A DNA stretch of 7,590 bases from Nitrospina sp. (GCA_018665625.1 JABJCF010000432.1:1-7590), one strand, 5' to 3'. Positions 1 through 7,042 are shown, counted from the first letter of the stretch. The notes: a model not told the origin generated them from the letters alone. Numbers and translations: made by a program.

Positions 1-59
1 AATCCAAAAATTAATTTTAAATTTTTTCTGCATACGAGCTTGTCCTCAACGAATTTTCA

Positions 60-755
60 TTATTGATAACGAATACACCGATGAATCCTCACTGATATAA
101 TGGATACCGTATTATCTTTTTCCAACAATTTGATATGGGTTCGAGTCACCCTTTTTTTCATTAAAGATTTAACCGTGTCCAATTTAACGTTGGTGGATAT
201 GTTGAGGAGCTTTCCATCCTTCTCAACATTTATCAATTCCGGGTTATCTACAATTATTTTGAAATCACTCAGGTCAAGGCCCGAGTCGCCGGTATCTACC
301 ACATGAGCCTTTGATAAACACACGTTCAGGGTGAGGTATGTCTCTGCAAGCAGTGAACGGATGAAAAGAATAAGCTCTTCAATTTGTTCATCATTAAAAT
401 CAGGATGAGCCGGCATGGATGTTCCAGGAAGACCATCGCGAATGGCATTGATTATAGCCATATCCGGAACCGTATTCATTTCTTGAAAATCGGTAAAGTC
501 TCTGGGTTTGGGTACTAACCCAGCGGCAAGAAATCCTTCGCCATCGCCCATTTCACCGTGGCACATGGAGCAGTCCGATTCCCTGTAAATGGATTCCCCT
601 TTAGTCGTAGCCGGGGGTTCGGGTAACTTGCTATATCCTTTATAGGATTTGGCGGCGAGGGCATTGTCGCAGTTGAGAATAAAAAATAATACAAATAAAA
701 AAAATGGGAGCTTAAGAATTACTGCGTTATGAAATAAATTTTTTTTAAAATTCAT
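60..755 (-). CDS. Secreted monohaem cytochrome c (class I type) with unknown C-terminal domain
   Basis: Probable periplasmic electron carrier. I prefer the ATG at 755 (231 aa); a TTG ten codons upstream at 785 is open but has no ribosome binding site, whereas the ATG has a weak AAAGG about ten bases ahead. The N-terminus is a signal peptide: Lys residues, a long Phe/Leu-rich core and an ALA-type cleavage site near residues 32-35. A haem c motif CSMCH follows at residues 62-66, and M114 in GTSMPAH is a good sixth haem ligand, so residues 50-140 form one class I cytochrome domain. The last 90 residues contain no second CxxCH and I do not recognise them; they are hydrophilic with alternating hydrophobics, as in a beta-rich domain. 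The redox partner is unknown. The cytochrome assignment is firm; the role of the tail is not. Confidence 0.88.
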   Translation of the reverse strand: MNFKKNLFHNAVILKLPFFLFVLFFILNCDNALAAKSYKGYSKLPEPPATTKGESIYRESDCSMCHGEMGDGEGFLAAGLVPKPRDFTDFQEMNTVPDMAIINAIRDGLPGTSMPAHPDFNDEQIEELILFIRSLLAETYLTLNVCLSKAHVVDTGDSGLDLSDFKIIVDNPELINVEKDGKLLNISTNVKLDTVKSLMKKRVTRTHIKLLEKDNTVSIISVRIHRCIRYQ

Positions 756-916
756 ATAAAGAAAACCTTTACCTAATTTTTTCAAAACAAGGGAGTGTTA
801 AATCAGATTTATTGCTACTGTCCCTGTCTAGTATGTTGGGTACTAAATCTCTAAAATTTATTCCCTAATATTTAAAGAAAAACAAACTTGTAACAGGAAT
901 GAAACTATTTTGACGA

Positions 917-1141
917 TCAAAAAGCGATAGGAAACGGATGTAGGAATATTTTAGTAACTTGAGGGTAGATCAGGAAAGAAAAATGGGGCACGTGGAAGGC
1001 GGCTCCTCCTGTTTTTCCTTTACTTCTGATGGGTTCACCCATCTGAAAAAATGAATTCCAATAATCTTTACTGAGCTTCTTACTGGAAAGGACTTTTTTC
1101 ACTTTTCCTTCTTTATCGAATATTTTTACTTCGTTAAACAT
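917..1141 (-). CDS. Small protein of unknown function (74 aa)
   Basis: I do not recognise this protein. The ATG at 1141 follows TTGGAGCG with about six bases spacing, which is better than the in-frame TTG four codons earlier that overlaps that ribosome binding site. The first 40 residues (MFNEVKIFDKEGKVKKVLSS and following) look like a real Lys-rich, soluble protein with a predicted beta hairpin and then helix, ending in DYWNSFF. The last 35 residues, after GKTGG, change character to Pro/Phe/His-rich. That change follows an A5 run and could mark a frameshift; other frames end with short, more hydrophilic tails. There is no signal peptide and no membrane segment. It lies between the cytochrome gene, on the same strand, and the divergently transcribed lipoprotein gene. 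Confidence 0.5.
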   Translation of the reverse strand: MFNEVKIFDKEGKVKKVLSSKKLSKDYWNSFFQMGEPIRSKGKTGGAAFHVPHFSFLIYPQVTKIFLHPFPIAF

Positions 1142-1340
1142 TTTACGCTCCAAAACTTGAAGGCCTTTTCGGACTCACAAACTTGCGCGCTCGGCGGTGT
1201 TTCATTATGAACGCCGGGTTTCATCCGTTTTGGCCAATTGAAAATTTATTTCGTGGATCTCCTTTTACTAATTGAATCTAAGTAATAGGATGTCAAGCCA
1301 ATGATCCAGATATATTTCCCAAGCCTTATGACGTCTTATC

Positions 1341-1345
1341 GGAGG
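1341..1345 (+). promoter_or_regulatory. Ribosome binding site deciding the lipoprotein start
   Basis: GGAGG lies six bases before the TTG at 1352. Starting there gives a compact lipoprotein signal beginning MKQLALF; starting at the upstream ATG (1301) would add 17 residues with no sensible signal-peptide role and no Shine-Dalgarno sequence. Confidence 0.8.
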
Positions 1346-1351
1346 AACGTT

Positions 1352-2167
1352 TTGAAACAATTAGCACTATTTTTATATTTGAGCCTGTTATTCACTTTTT
1401 CGGGTTGTGAAAGCGAAATGAAGGAACACCCTCTGCCGGAGACCTTAAAAAAGGAGCTGGCCCGCAAAAGTGACCCAAATGCCCATAAAAATGATGTTTC
1501 AGGCACCCTTTCGATGGGGCCAGAGGTTCACGCTGCCATCCATCCGACTGCAGGATTGTTCATTTTTGCCCGTCCGGAAGGTGTCGACGCAGGGCCCCCT
1601 TTAGCTGTTAGGAAACACGGAATTTTCGATTTTCCGTTCGAATTTGAGATCGGCCAACTCAATACAATGATGCCGGAAAGTGTTTTTGAAGGCAGTTTGA
1701 CTCTGACAGCCCGACTCGATCAGGACGGAAACAGGAAATCGAGTCCTGGAGATATTGAAGGTAAAGTTAACGTTCAGGCGGGGCAAAAAGGAGTGAAGTT
1801 AATTCTCGATACCGTGGTGGCAGGTAAAACGTTAAATGTTCAGGGAACGATAAGTGTCAGTGAGGGACTCAAAAACAAAATTAAGGATAACGCCGTGTTG
1901 TTCCTGTTTGCCCGAAGTGCGGAAGTAAAACGGGGTCCGCCTTTGGCTGTGCAACGAATTCCGGATCTTAAATTTCCTCTCAAATTTTCTTTGGGAGCGC
2001 AAGATGTCATGTTTCCCGGAACAAATTTTGAAGGGCCCATGGTTTTAACAGGAAGAATCGATGCTGATGGCGATGCACGTGCCGGTGCCGGGGATATCGA
2101 AGGCTTTGTTGAAGTAAAACCCGGCGACAAAAACGTAGAACTTCTGCTGAATCATTTGACCCCTTAG
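1352..2167 (+). CDS. Lipoprotein with two tandem CcmI/CycH C-terminal (Ig-like) domains
   Basis: A 271-aa lipoprotein starting at TTG 1352. Signal residues 1-18 end in a lipobox FSGC with Cys19 as the lipidated residue; the following ESEM gives no Asp at position +2, so outer-membrane sorting is likely if Lol rules apply. The mature part is a duplication: residues 49-153 and 163-269 both run V-x-G-T-(L/I)-S, LF(I/L)FAR, GPPLAV, FPF/FPLKF, MMPES/MFPGTNFEG, (A/G)R(L/I)D-DG and GDIEG. This pattern is that of the C-terminal periplasmic domain of the cytochrome c maturation protein CcmI (CycH), which binds apocytochromes and sits behind TPR repeats. Here the membrane and TPR parts are absent and the domain is doubled. 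A role in holding or delivering apocytochrome c is an inference, helped by the cytochrome gene nearby. A GC-rich inverted repeat (CCCC-TTAGC-GGGG) spans the stop codon but has no U-tract. Confidence 0.82.
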   Translation: MKQLALFLYLSLLFTFSGCESEMKEHPLPETLKKELARKSDPNAHKNDVSGTLSMGPEVHAAIHPTAGLFIFARPEGVDAGPPLAVRKHGIFDFPFEFEIGQLNTMMPESVFEGSLTLTARLDQDGNRKSSPGDIEGKVNVQAGQKGVKLILDTVVAGKTLNVQGTISVSEGLKNKIKDNAVLFLFARSAEVKRGPPLAVQRIPDLKFPLKFSLGAQDVMFPGTNFEGPMVLTGRIDADGDARAGAGDIEGFVEVKPGDKNVELLLNHLTP

Positions 2168-2207
2168 CGGGGGAGGCGGGCGAGTCGTCGGAGGCAAATA
2201 TCGTGAT

Positions 2208-2252
2208 AATTGATTGCAATTGATTGACAAATGCATGCAATTGCATTATATT
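2208..2252 (+). promoter_or_regulatory. dinJ-yafQ promoter with embedded operator
   Basis: The -35 box TTGACA (2224-2229) and -10 box TATATT (2247-2252) are separated by exactly 17 bp. The spacer ends in a perfect 12-bp palindrome, ATGCAATTGCAT (2235-2246), and just upstream AATTGATTG occurs twice (2208-2216 and 2218-2226) with a 10-bp period, one helical turn. Ribbon-helix-helix antitoxins of the RelB/DinJ family repress their own promoters by binding such palindromes, so this is the likely autoregulatory site. It sits 33 bp before the antitoxin ATG. Confidence 0.8.
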
Positions 2253-2284
2253 TGGCTTAGAACTCTTGTGAAGGGATTTATATT

Positions 2285-2548
2285 ATGGTCAACGATACTG
2301 TGCAGGTTCGAGTCACTCCAGAGCTTAAAGAAAAGGCGGAATCCGTCTTCAAATCCATTGGGCTTAAAACCTCCGAAGCCATCCGGCTTTTTCTCCAGCA
2401 ATCCGTTAATTCTGGAGGGTTGCCTTTTCAGCCCATGGCAAAGCAACCCAATGCTGAAACACGGGAAGCTATGAAGGAGCTTGAAAAAGGTGGTGGTGAT
2501 CGTTTTAAAAGTTCCGATGATTTGTTCAAAAGTTGGGATAAAAAATAG
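2285..2548 (+). CDS. dinJ: Antitoxin, RelB/DinJ family
   Basis: An 87-aa antitoxin that should neutralise the YafQ-type RNase encoded next and repress the operon. Residues 4-11 (DTVQVRVT) form the DNA-contacting beta strand and residues 12-41 (PELKEKAESVFKSIGLKTSEAIRLFLQQ) the two helices of a ribbon-helix-helix domain typical of DinJ/RelB. The acidic, Lys-rich tail to residue 87 (ending DDLFKSWDKK) is the toxin-binding part. The length matches E. coli DinJ (86 aa). AAGGGA at 2271-2276 serves as ribosome binding site, eight bases before the ATG. The toxin follows only after a 137-bp gap, which is unusual, since these pairs normally touch or overlap. Confidence 0.92.
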   Translation: MVNDTVQVRVTPELKEKAESVFKSIGLKTSEAIRLFLQQSVNSGGLPFQPMAKQPNAETREAMKELEKGGGDRFKSSDDLFKSWDKK

Positions 2549-2649
2549 TTACCTACAGAGGTAGTTTAATTTTTAACAAAAAGACTTACAATATAAGGTA
2601 ATTCTCCATGGGAGGATAACCAATCTAAAATCAGGCCATGGTGCTCTGG

Positions 2650-2671
2650 TTCTAAACTTAATTATTTAGAA
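2650..2671 (+). promoter_or_regulatory. Inverted repeat just before the toxin ribosome binding site
   Basis: TTCTAAA (2650-2656) and TTTAGAA (2665-2671) are perfect inverted copies with an 8-base loop, ending two bases before the toxin AAGGAGA at 2674-2680. It could form a hairpin in the mRNA that limits toxin translation, or act as a second operator. A TATAAG box at about 2592-2597 without a good -35 box might also give the toxin its own weak promoter. Confidence 0.4.
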
Positions 2672-2685
2672 ACAAGGAGAGCATC

Positions 2686-2976
2686 ATGACCAAAGGCGCA
2701 ACAAAAATAACCGCCGTAGTACAGTCTACCCGCTTCAAGCGGGATATTAAACGTCTTCAAAAGCAGGGTAAAGACCTCGCCGATTTACAATCCATTATCA
2801 AAACCCTGGTAAAGGAAAAACTTCTCGATCCAAAATTTAAAGACCACAAACTTGTCGGAAATTGGAAAGGTCATCGGGACTGCCATATTGAGCCGGACTG
2901 GTTGTTGGTCTACAAGGTAGAAGCCAATGTGTTTCACCTCGTCCGAACAGGTTCTCACGCCGAACTTTTCGATTAG
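2686..2976 (+). CDS. yafQ: mRNA interferase toxin, YafQ family
   Basis: A 96-aa RelE-fold toxin of the YafQ branch, a ribosome-dependent mRNA endonuclease. The core RFKRDIKRLQKQGKD, the KDHKL segment and GNWKGHRDCHIEPDWLLVYK align directly with E. coli YafQ. The known active-site residues are all present with a constant offset of four: H54, H67, D71, W72, H91 and F95 correspond to E. coli H50, H63, D67, W68, H87 and F91, so it should be active. The start ATG has AAGGAGA five bases upstream, and about four extra N-terminal residues precede the usual YafQ start. Its stop TAG directly abuts the stop of the convergent lnt gene with no base between. The partner antitoxin lies upstream, separated by 137 bp. 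Confidence 0.94.
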   Translation: MTKGATKITAVVQSTRFKRDIKRLQKQGKDLADLQSIIKTLVKEKLLDPKFKDHKLVGNWKGHRDCHIEPDWLLVYKVEANVFHLVRTGSHAELFD

Positions 2977-4542
2977 TTATTTACCGGTTTTTCTCCGCCC
3001 TGCAACAGCAATCCACCCTGTTGCGAGCAGGCAAACCCAGCTGAAGACATCGCCGTTGAGGCTGTAAAAAGTTTTCTCCCCTGTTGCGGGGGCGATCAGC
3101 GTTAAGCGAATATCATCCACAAATAATTTGGTTTCATCGCGCAGTTTTCCTGTGGCTTCGATGGTGCCGGAGATACCCGTGTTGGCGGCGCGAACAATGG
3201 GGACGCGGTTTTCCACCGCGCGCAATGCGCCCATACTCATATGCTGGTAAGAGGCGGCACTTTTACCGAACCACGCATCGTTGGTGATGTTCACTAAAAA
3301 GTTGGCACCGTTTTTCACCGCTTGCCGAATCAAATCCGGGAAAATCAATTCATAGCAGATCGACACTCCCACTTTATTTCCTGCCGTTTCCATCACTGTA
3401 GCTTCGGTACCGCGGCCGAAGTCGCCGATCATCACCACCAGTTTTTCGATGAAGAATAAAATTTTCCTGAAGGGAACAAATTCGCCAAAGGGTACCAGAT
3501 GCATTTTATCGTAACGGCTCAATGTTTCTCCCGTTTCCGAGAGCAAGTAAGCGCTGTTGAAATAAACTAGTTCATTGTTTATTTTTTTACGATGAGGGCT
3601 GCCAAATAAAATGGGAATTTTGATTTCGCGCGCAAGGTTTCTCAACATTTCGGTTTCTGTTTGGCTTTCTTCAAAATAGTAGGGAGTTGCAGTTTCGGGC
3701 CAAATGATGAGAGCGGGGTTTTCTTTGGCAGCTTTTAAGGTCAACTCTTTATATTTATTTATGACTTGATTCTGGTAGGCCGGATTCCATTTCATGAACT
3801 GTTCTACATTTCCCTGAACCAAGCCTATTTTTATATGTCGTTTGCTGACAGTGGAAGAGAGGGTTTGTTTCCAGATGATGGTCCCATATACCTGCCACAG
3901 GGAAAAAACAAGCAGCGTGACGGATAAAATTCTCCACCCGGTTTTTAGCTCGAGGTCCTTTTGATTTTGTTCCCGCCAACATTTCCATGATAAATACAAT
4001 CCACTGTTGACCAGAATAATCAGCCAGGAAATACCATAAACTCCCGTCCACTCGGCGGCTTGAATGACAGGCAGGTTTTGAAATTGTGAATAGCCCAGAC
4101 CCAACCAGGAGAAACCATATTCAGAATGAGTGGAACGCAAATATTCGAATGATACCCATAGAACCGGAGCAAAAAGGAAAAAGCAAATTCGGTTATCGCC
4201 GCAGGTTCTTCGCACAAAATAGCAAAAAAGCGCGACAAAGAAGGAAAGATAGGCTGATAAAAGCCCGAGAACGGCAAAGCTCAAAATCCAATGCAGGTTG
4301 CCATAGTTGATGAGTGTGTTGTTGATCCAGCTCAATCCCCAATTATAAAAAACCATCCCAGCGATGAATCCATATAGGGCGGATCTTTGGGGGGTGGAAT
4401 TTTCGATTGCAAGAAAAAGCGGTATCCATGCAACCCAGGCTAAAAATTCCAGATTATATTCAGGAAAAGTCAGGGCCAGCATCACCCCGCTCAATGCGGA
4501 TAATAGAAGGGGTTTAGTATCTTTAAGTGTTAGGTATTTCAA
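2977..4542 (-). CDS. lnt: Apolipoprotein N-acyltransferase Lnt
   Basis: An inner-membrane enzyme that transfers an acyl chain from phospholipid to the N-terminal Cys of apolipoproteins, the last step of lipoprotein maturation after Lgt and LspA. At 521 aa it matches the usual length (E. coli 512). Residues 10-220 hold about six to seven hydrophobic membrane segments, residues 236-480 the periplasmic nitrilase-type domain, and a final membrane segment lies near 497-515. The catalytic triad is intact: E283 in IIWPETATP, K346 in RYDKMHLVPFGE and C396 in GVSICYE. NITNDAWFG, and RAVENRVPIVRAANTGISG, are also typical. The start is a TTG at 4542 with no visible Shine-Dalgarno sequence; a stop lies nine codons upstream in frame, so the N-terminus cannot be much longer. 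The lipoprotein gene at 1352 would encode one of its substrates. Confidence 0.96.
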   Translation of the reverse strand: MKYLTLKDTKPLLLSALSGVMLALTFPEYNLEFLAWVAWIPLFLAIENSTPQRSALYGFIAGMVFYNWGLSWINNTLINYGNLHWILSFAVLGLLSAYLSFFVALFCYFVRRTCGDNRICFFLFAPVLWVSFEYLRSTHSEYGFSWLGLGYSQFQNLPVIQAAEWTGVYGISWLIILVNSGLYLSWKCWREQNQKDLELKTGWRILSVTLLVFSLWQVYGTIIWKQTLSSTVSKRHIKIGLVQGNVEQFMKWNPAYQNQVINKYKELTLKAAKENPALIIWPETATPYYFEESQTETEMLRNLAREIKIPILFGSPHRKKINNELVYFNSAYLLSETGETLSRYDKMHLVPFGEFVPFRKILFFIEKLVVMIGDFGRGTEATVMETAGNKVGVSICYELIFPDLIRQAVKNGANFLVNITNDAWFGKSAASYQHMSMGALRAVENRVPIVRAANTGISGTIEATGKLRDETKLFVDDIRLTLIAPATGEKTFYSLNGDVFSWVCLLATGWIAVAGRRKTGK

Positions 4543-4576
4543 GTGGAGTGGTTTACAATATTAGATGGATTACAGT

Positions 4577-4660
4577 GTTCATTATTAAATGTTGTTATTT
4601 ATGAACTCCAAATATCCGTTTAGATAAAAAAAACTAACAGCCCGTTTGAATCATAACGGG
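4577..4660. promoter_or_regulatory. Divergent lnt / BFD intergenic region with two inverted repeats
   Basis: The 131 bp between the divergent genes contain GTTCAT (4577-4582) mirrored by ATGAAC (4601-4606), and CCCGTT (4641-4646) mirrored by AACGGG (4655-4660) with an 8-base loop. The second pair lies 13 bp before the TTG start of the BFD-like gene, so it could be an operator or an mRNA hairpin. I see no clear -35/-10 pair for either gene. Confidence 0.3.
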
Positions 4661-4673
4661 AACTATATATATT

Positions 4674-4922
4674 TTGGAAACAAAAAAACAATTAATAGAC
4701 AGCTTTAAAAAGGTATGTCTTTGCCGCAGTATCAAAGCCGGTACTATAATGGCCGCGATTCAGGAAGGTTCTTTGACTTTTGAGGCACTGAGAAGAAAAA
4801 TCGGTGTCGGCACCGGAAACTGTAAGGCTAAACGATGCCGGTCAAAAATTGAAGAGAGAATCCAAGGCCATAAAGAAAGTATCGAAGCAAAGTCGGAAAC
4901 GGGTGCTCCCCCCTGCGGATAG
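4674..4922 (+). CDS. Small BFD-like [2Fe-2S]-binding protein
   Basis: An 82-aa soluble protein resembling the bacterioferritin-associated ferredoxin (BFD, Fer2_BFD) fold. Four cysteines fit an Fe-S site: C15 and C17 (VCLC) and C50 and C55 (GTGNCKAKRC), with the helix-turn pattern GTIMAAIQEGSLTFEALRRKIGVGTG between, which is the hallmark of the fold. The second pair is C-x4-C, as in the BFD domains fused to glycerol-3-phosphate dehydrogenase-type enzymes, instead of the C-x2-C of E. coli Bfd. The tail after residue 64 is charged and probably disordered. The start is TTG at 4674, with a weak GGGAA about 11 bases upstream; ATT at 4671 is an alternative, and starting at the ATG at 4749 would lose two cysteines. 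The partner is unknown: bacterioferritin or a dehydrogenase are possibilities. No ferritin gene is seen nearby. Confidence 0.75.
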   Translation: METKKQLIDSFKKVCLCRSIKAGTIMAAIQEGSLTFEALRRKIGVGTGNCKAKRCRSKIEERIQGHKESIEAKSETGAPPCG

Positions 4923-4954
4923 AGACTAAACCAAGATAGTTATTGGCTGGTTTC

Positions 4955-6151
4955 TTATCGCAAAAGCTCCACGGCTTCTTTGATTCGCTTGACGCCTTCC
5001 TCAATTTTATCCAGTGATGTTGCAAAAGACATGCGAGCATTCGCATCTGCACCGAAGGCAATTCCTGGCACGATAGCTACTTTCTTTTCTGTTAAAAGAA
5101 ATTCAGTAAAGTCCAGCGAACCTTGAAGCACCTTTCCATTGGGATCTTTTTTTCCGTACAGGGCAGAAAAGTCGGGGAATGAGTAAAATGAGCCATTGGG
5201 TTTGTTGCAAGAAACTCCGGCAATGGCGTTCAATCGATCGACCATAATGTCCCTACGATTTTCAAATTCGCGCACCATTTCCAACACATCGTCATGCGGG
5301 CCGGTCAACGCTTCAATGCTGGCTGCCTGTGAAATGGAACAAGGGTTGGATGTGCTTTGACCCTGTAGCTTGCCAACTTGTTTAACGAGTTCCGCATCGG
5401 CTGCGATATAACCGATTCTCCAACCTGTCATGGCATAGCATTTTGAAACGCCATTGATCACCACGCAATTCTTTTGCACCTCTTGGCTTAGCGATGCCGG
5501 GCTGGTGTGTTTGAATCCATCAAAAATAATCCACTCGTAAATTTCATCGGTGATGATCAGCAAATTATTTTCCAAAGCGCATTCAGTTATTGCTTCAAGT
5601 TCAGATTTATTATAAGCAAAGCCGGTTGGGTTGCTCGGGGTATTGATTAAGATTGCGCGCGTGTTGGGGGTCAGAACATTTTTTAATTGATCAACGGTAA
5701 TTTTGAAATCGTTGGACGCATCGGTTTCTATGATTACAGGTTTCGCACCTGCTAATACCACCATTTCTGGAAACGAAACCCAGTAAGGAGCAGGGATGAT
5801 GACTTCATCTCCCGCTTCCCATAAAACTTGAGCCAGGTTGTAAAAAGAATGCTTGGCTCCACATGAAGCCAGTATCTGGCTTCTGTTGTACTCCAGACCG
5901 TTATCTCTTTTCAGTTTGGTGATGATGGCATCTTTAAGTTCGTTACTACCACCGACCGGAGTGTAATGCGTGTCATTCGATTCAATGGCTCGGATGCCGG
6001 CTTGTTTGATTCGGTCAGGAGTATCGAAGTCCGGCTCACCTGCGCCAAAGCCGATAACATCTTCACCTTTGGCTTTCATTTCTTTGGCTTTTGCATCGAT
6101 CGCCAAAGTCATAGATGATTTTACTTGCTGAATGCGCTTGGAAAATTTCAT
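4955..6151 (-). CDS. aspC: Aspartate aminotransferase (PLP-dependent, class I subgroup 1b)
   Basis: A 398-aa cytosolic enzyme that interconverts aspartate and 2-oxoglutarate with oxaloacetate and glutamate, using pyridoxal phosphate. Fold-type I residues are all visible: N174 in TPSNPTG, D202 and Y205 in TDEIYE, the Schiff-base lysine K237 in GVSKCYAMTGWR, R245 for the cofactor phosphate, and R373 in NARMSFA for the substrate alpha-carboxylate. FGAGEPDFDTP (35-45) and GAK at 98-100 match the Thermus-type 1b enzymes, where the equivalent lysine helps bind the distal carboxylate; related prephenate or broad-range transaminases remain possible. The ATG at 6151 has no strong ribosome binding site. 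It lies 84 bp downstream of coaD on the same strand and is probably cotranscribed with it. A weak inverted repeat (AAACCA 4928-4933, TGGTTT 4948-4953) sits in the 32-bp convergent gap with the BFD-like gene. Confidence 0.93.
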   Translation of the reverse strand: MKFSKRIQQVKSSMTLAIDAKAKEMKAKGEDVIGFGAGEPDFDTPDRIKQAGIRAIESNDTHYTPVGGSNELKDAIITKLKRDNGLEYNRSQILASCGAKHSFYNLAQVLWEAGDEVIIPAPYWVSFPEMVVLAGAKPVIIETDASNDFKITVDQLKNVLTPNTRAILINTPSNPTGFAYNKSELEAITECALENNLLIITDEIYEWIIFDGFKHTSPASLSQEVQKNCVVINGVSKCYAMTGWRIGYIAADAELVKQVGKLQGQSTSNPCSISQAASIEALTGPHDDVLEMVREFENRRDIMVDRLNAIAGVSCNKPNGSFYSFPDFSALYGKKDPNGKVLQGSLDFTEFLLTEKKVAIVPGIAFGADANARMSFATSLDKIEEGVKRIKEAVELLR

Positions 6152-6235
6152 AAATTTTTCGAGTTCTGTTAAACGGTTTCGGTATTAAAAATTTCAGAAA
6201 AACTTGTTCTTGAGGTTCTCATTTATTCTTTAAAT

Positions 6236-6721
6236 TTAGCCAAAAGATTTTTTTAGTTCCTTAAAAACAATTTTGGGTACCAGTTTGGAAACATCGCCTC
6301 CGTGTCGGGCCGTTTCTTTGACAAGGTTCGAACTTAAAAAAGAGTACTCTTGACTGGGGATCATAAACAAGGTCTCTATTTTTTCATCCAGTGTTCGATT
6401 CATTAAACCCATTTGCAGTTCAAATTCAAAATCACTGATGGCTCGCAATCCTTTAATGACCACCGAAGCTTTTTTGCTGTGGGCCAGTGTGATAAGTAAA
6501 TTGTCAAAAGGAATGATTTCTAAGTTATCCAGGTCTTTGGTGGCGTCTTTTATAAAATGCACGCGTTTTTCCAGTGAGAATAGGGGGCCTTTATTCGGAT
6601 TCAAGGCCACAGCCACAATCACTTTATCAAAAAGCTTTAGAGCACGACGCATTATATCTATATGGCCACAAGTAACAGGATCAAACGTTCCCGGATAAAG
6701 AGCAATGAGCTTTTTTTTCAT
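6236..6721 (-). CDS. coaD: Phosphopantetheine adenylyltransferase CoaD
   Basis: A cytosolic enzyme of coenzyme A synthesis: 4'-phosphopantetheine plus ATP gives dephospho-CoA plus pyrophosphate. At 161 aa it matches the family length. YPGTFDP at 9-15 and the nucleotidyltransferase T/HxGH motif T17-C-G-H20 are present, as are the phosphate-binding K44, the K90-G-L-R93 segment and SSNLVKE at 130-136 (ISSxxVRE/SSSxVKE type). Small departures from the common sequence are Cys18 where Asn is usual, Lys90 where Arg is usual, and Asn132 where Ser is usual; none should abolish activity. AGGGAA lies six bases before the ATG. It is first in a probable two-gene unit with aspC, from the promoter at 6746-6773. 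Confidence 0.96.
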   Translation of the reverse strand: MKKKLIALYPGTFDPVTCGHIDIMRRALKLFDKVIVAVALNPNKGPLFSLEKRVHFIKDATKDLDNLEIIPFDNLLITLAHSKKASVVIKGLRAISDFEFELQMGLMNRTLDEKIETLFMIPSQEYSFLSSNLVKETARHGGDVSKLVPKIVFKELKKSFG

Positions 6722-6745
6722 AAAATATTCCCTGGAAAATGGAAG

Positions 6746-6773
6746 ATTATAGCTTCAATTTTATTTTTGGCAA
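6746..6773 (-). promoter_or_regulatory. Sigma-70 type promoter for coaD-aspC
   Basis: On the minus strand, TTGCCA (6773-6768) and a perfect TATAAT (6751-6746) are separated by 16 bp. This gives a leader of roughly 18-20 bases before the coaD ATG, with the AGGGAA ribosome binding site inside it. Confidence 0.7.
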
Positions 6774-7042
6774 ATCTTTAGATTGGGTTTTTTAAATTTT
6801 TTTGATAACAATAAAATCAATTTCATAGGAATATTTTTGATTTATATTGGAATTTTAAAAATCTAAATTTTTTCAGCAAAAATCACGAAAATTGTTGATT
6901 TTCCGGGGTTTTTCTATTTTTAATCTGATGGTATCTTTGTGTGAATCTAACATGAAGGGCGGAAACCATAGAAAGCCTTTTATTTGTAATAGTTTGTAGG
7001 GTTTTTGTTTTTTTTTTAAAAAGTAAAATTTTAGGTGAAATT
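6774..7042. other. AT-rich non-coding stretch
   Basis: Very AT-rich DNA between the coaD promoter and the palindrome at 7043, with many T and A runs. An open minus-strand frame at 6873-7067 has a TTG start, no ribosome binding site and a low-complexity, Lys/Phe-rich translation, so I do not call a gene. The stretch could act as an UP-like or nucleoid-protein binding region for the promoter downstream; that is inference. Confidence 0.4.

Noticed and set aside
1154..1300. Promoter between the small unknown gene and the lipoprotein gene
   Set aside because: TTGAAA near 1238 lacks a matching -10 box at proper spacing; nothing convincing.
2158..2172. CCCC-TTAGC-GGGG hairpin at the lipoprotein stop as terminator
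   Set aside because: The stem is short and no U-tract follows.
1840..2246. Several minus-strand frames opposite the lipoprotein gene
   Set aside because: Pro/Arg/Ser-rich translations opposite a clear coding region; shadows of the real gene.
4928..4953. AAACCA/TGGTTT inverted repeat between the BFD-like gene and aspC as a bidirectional terminator
   Set aside because: Only six pairs, a 14-base loop and no proper U-tract on either side; too weak to call.
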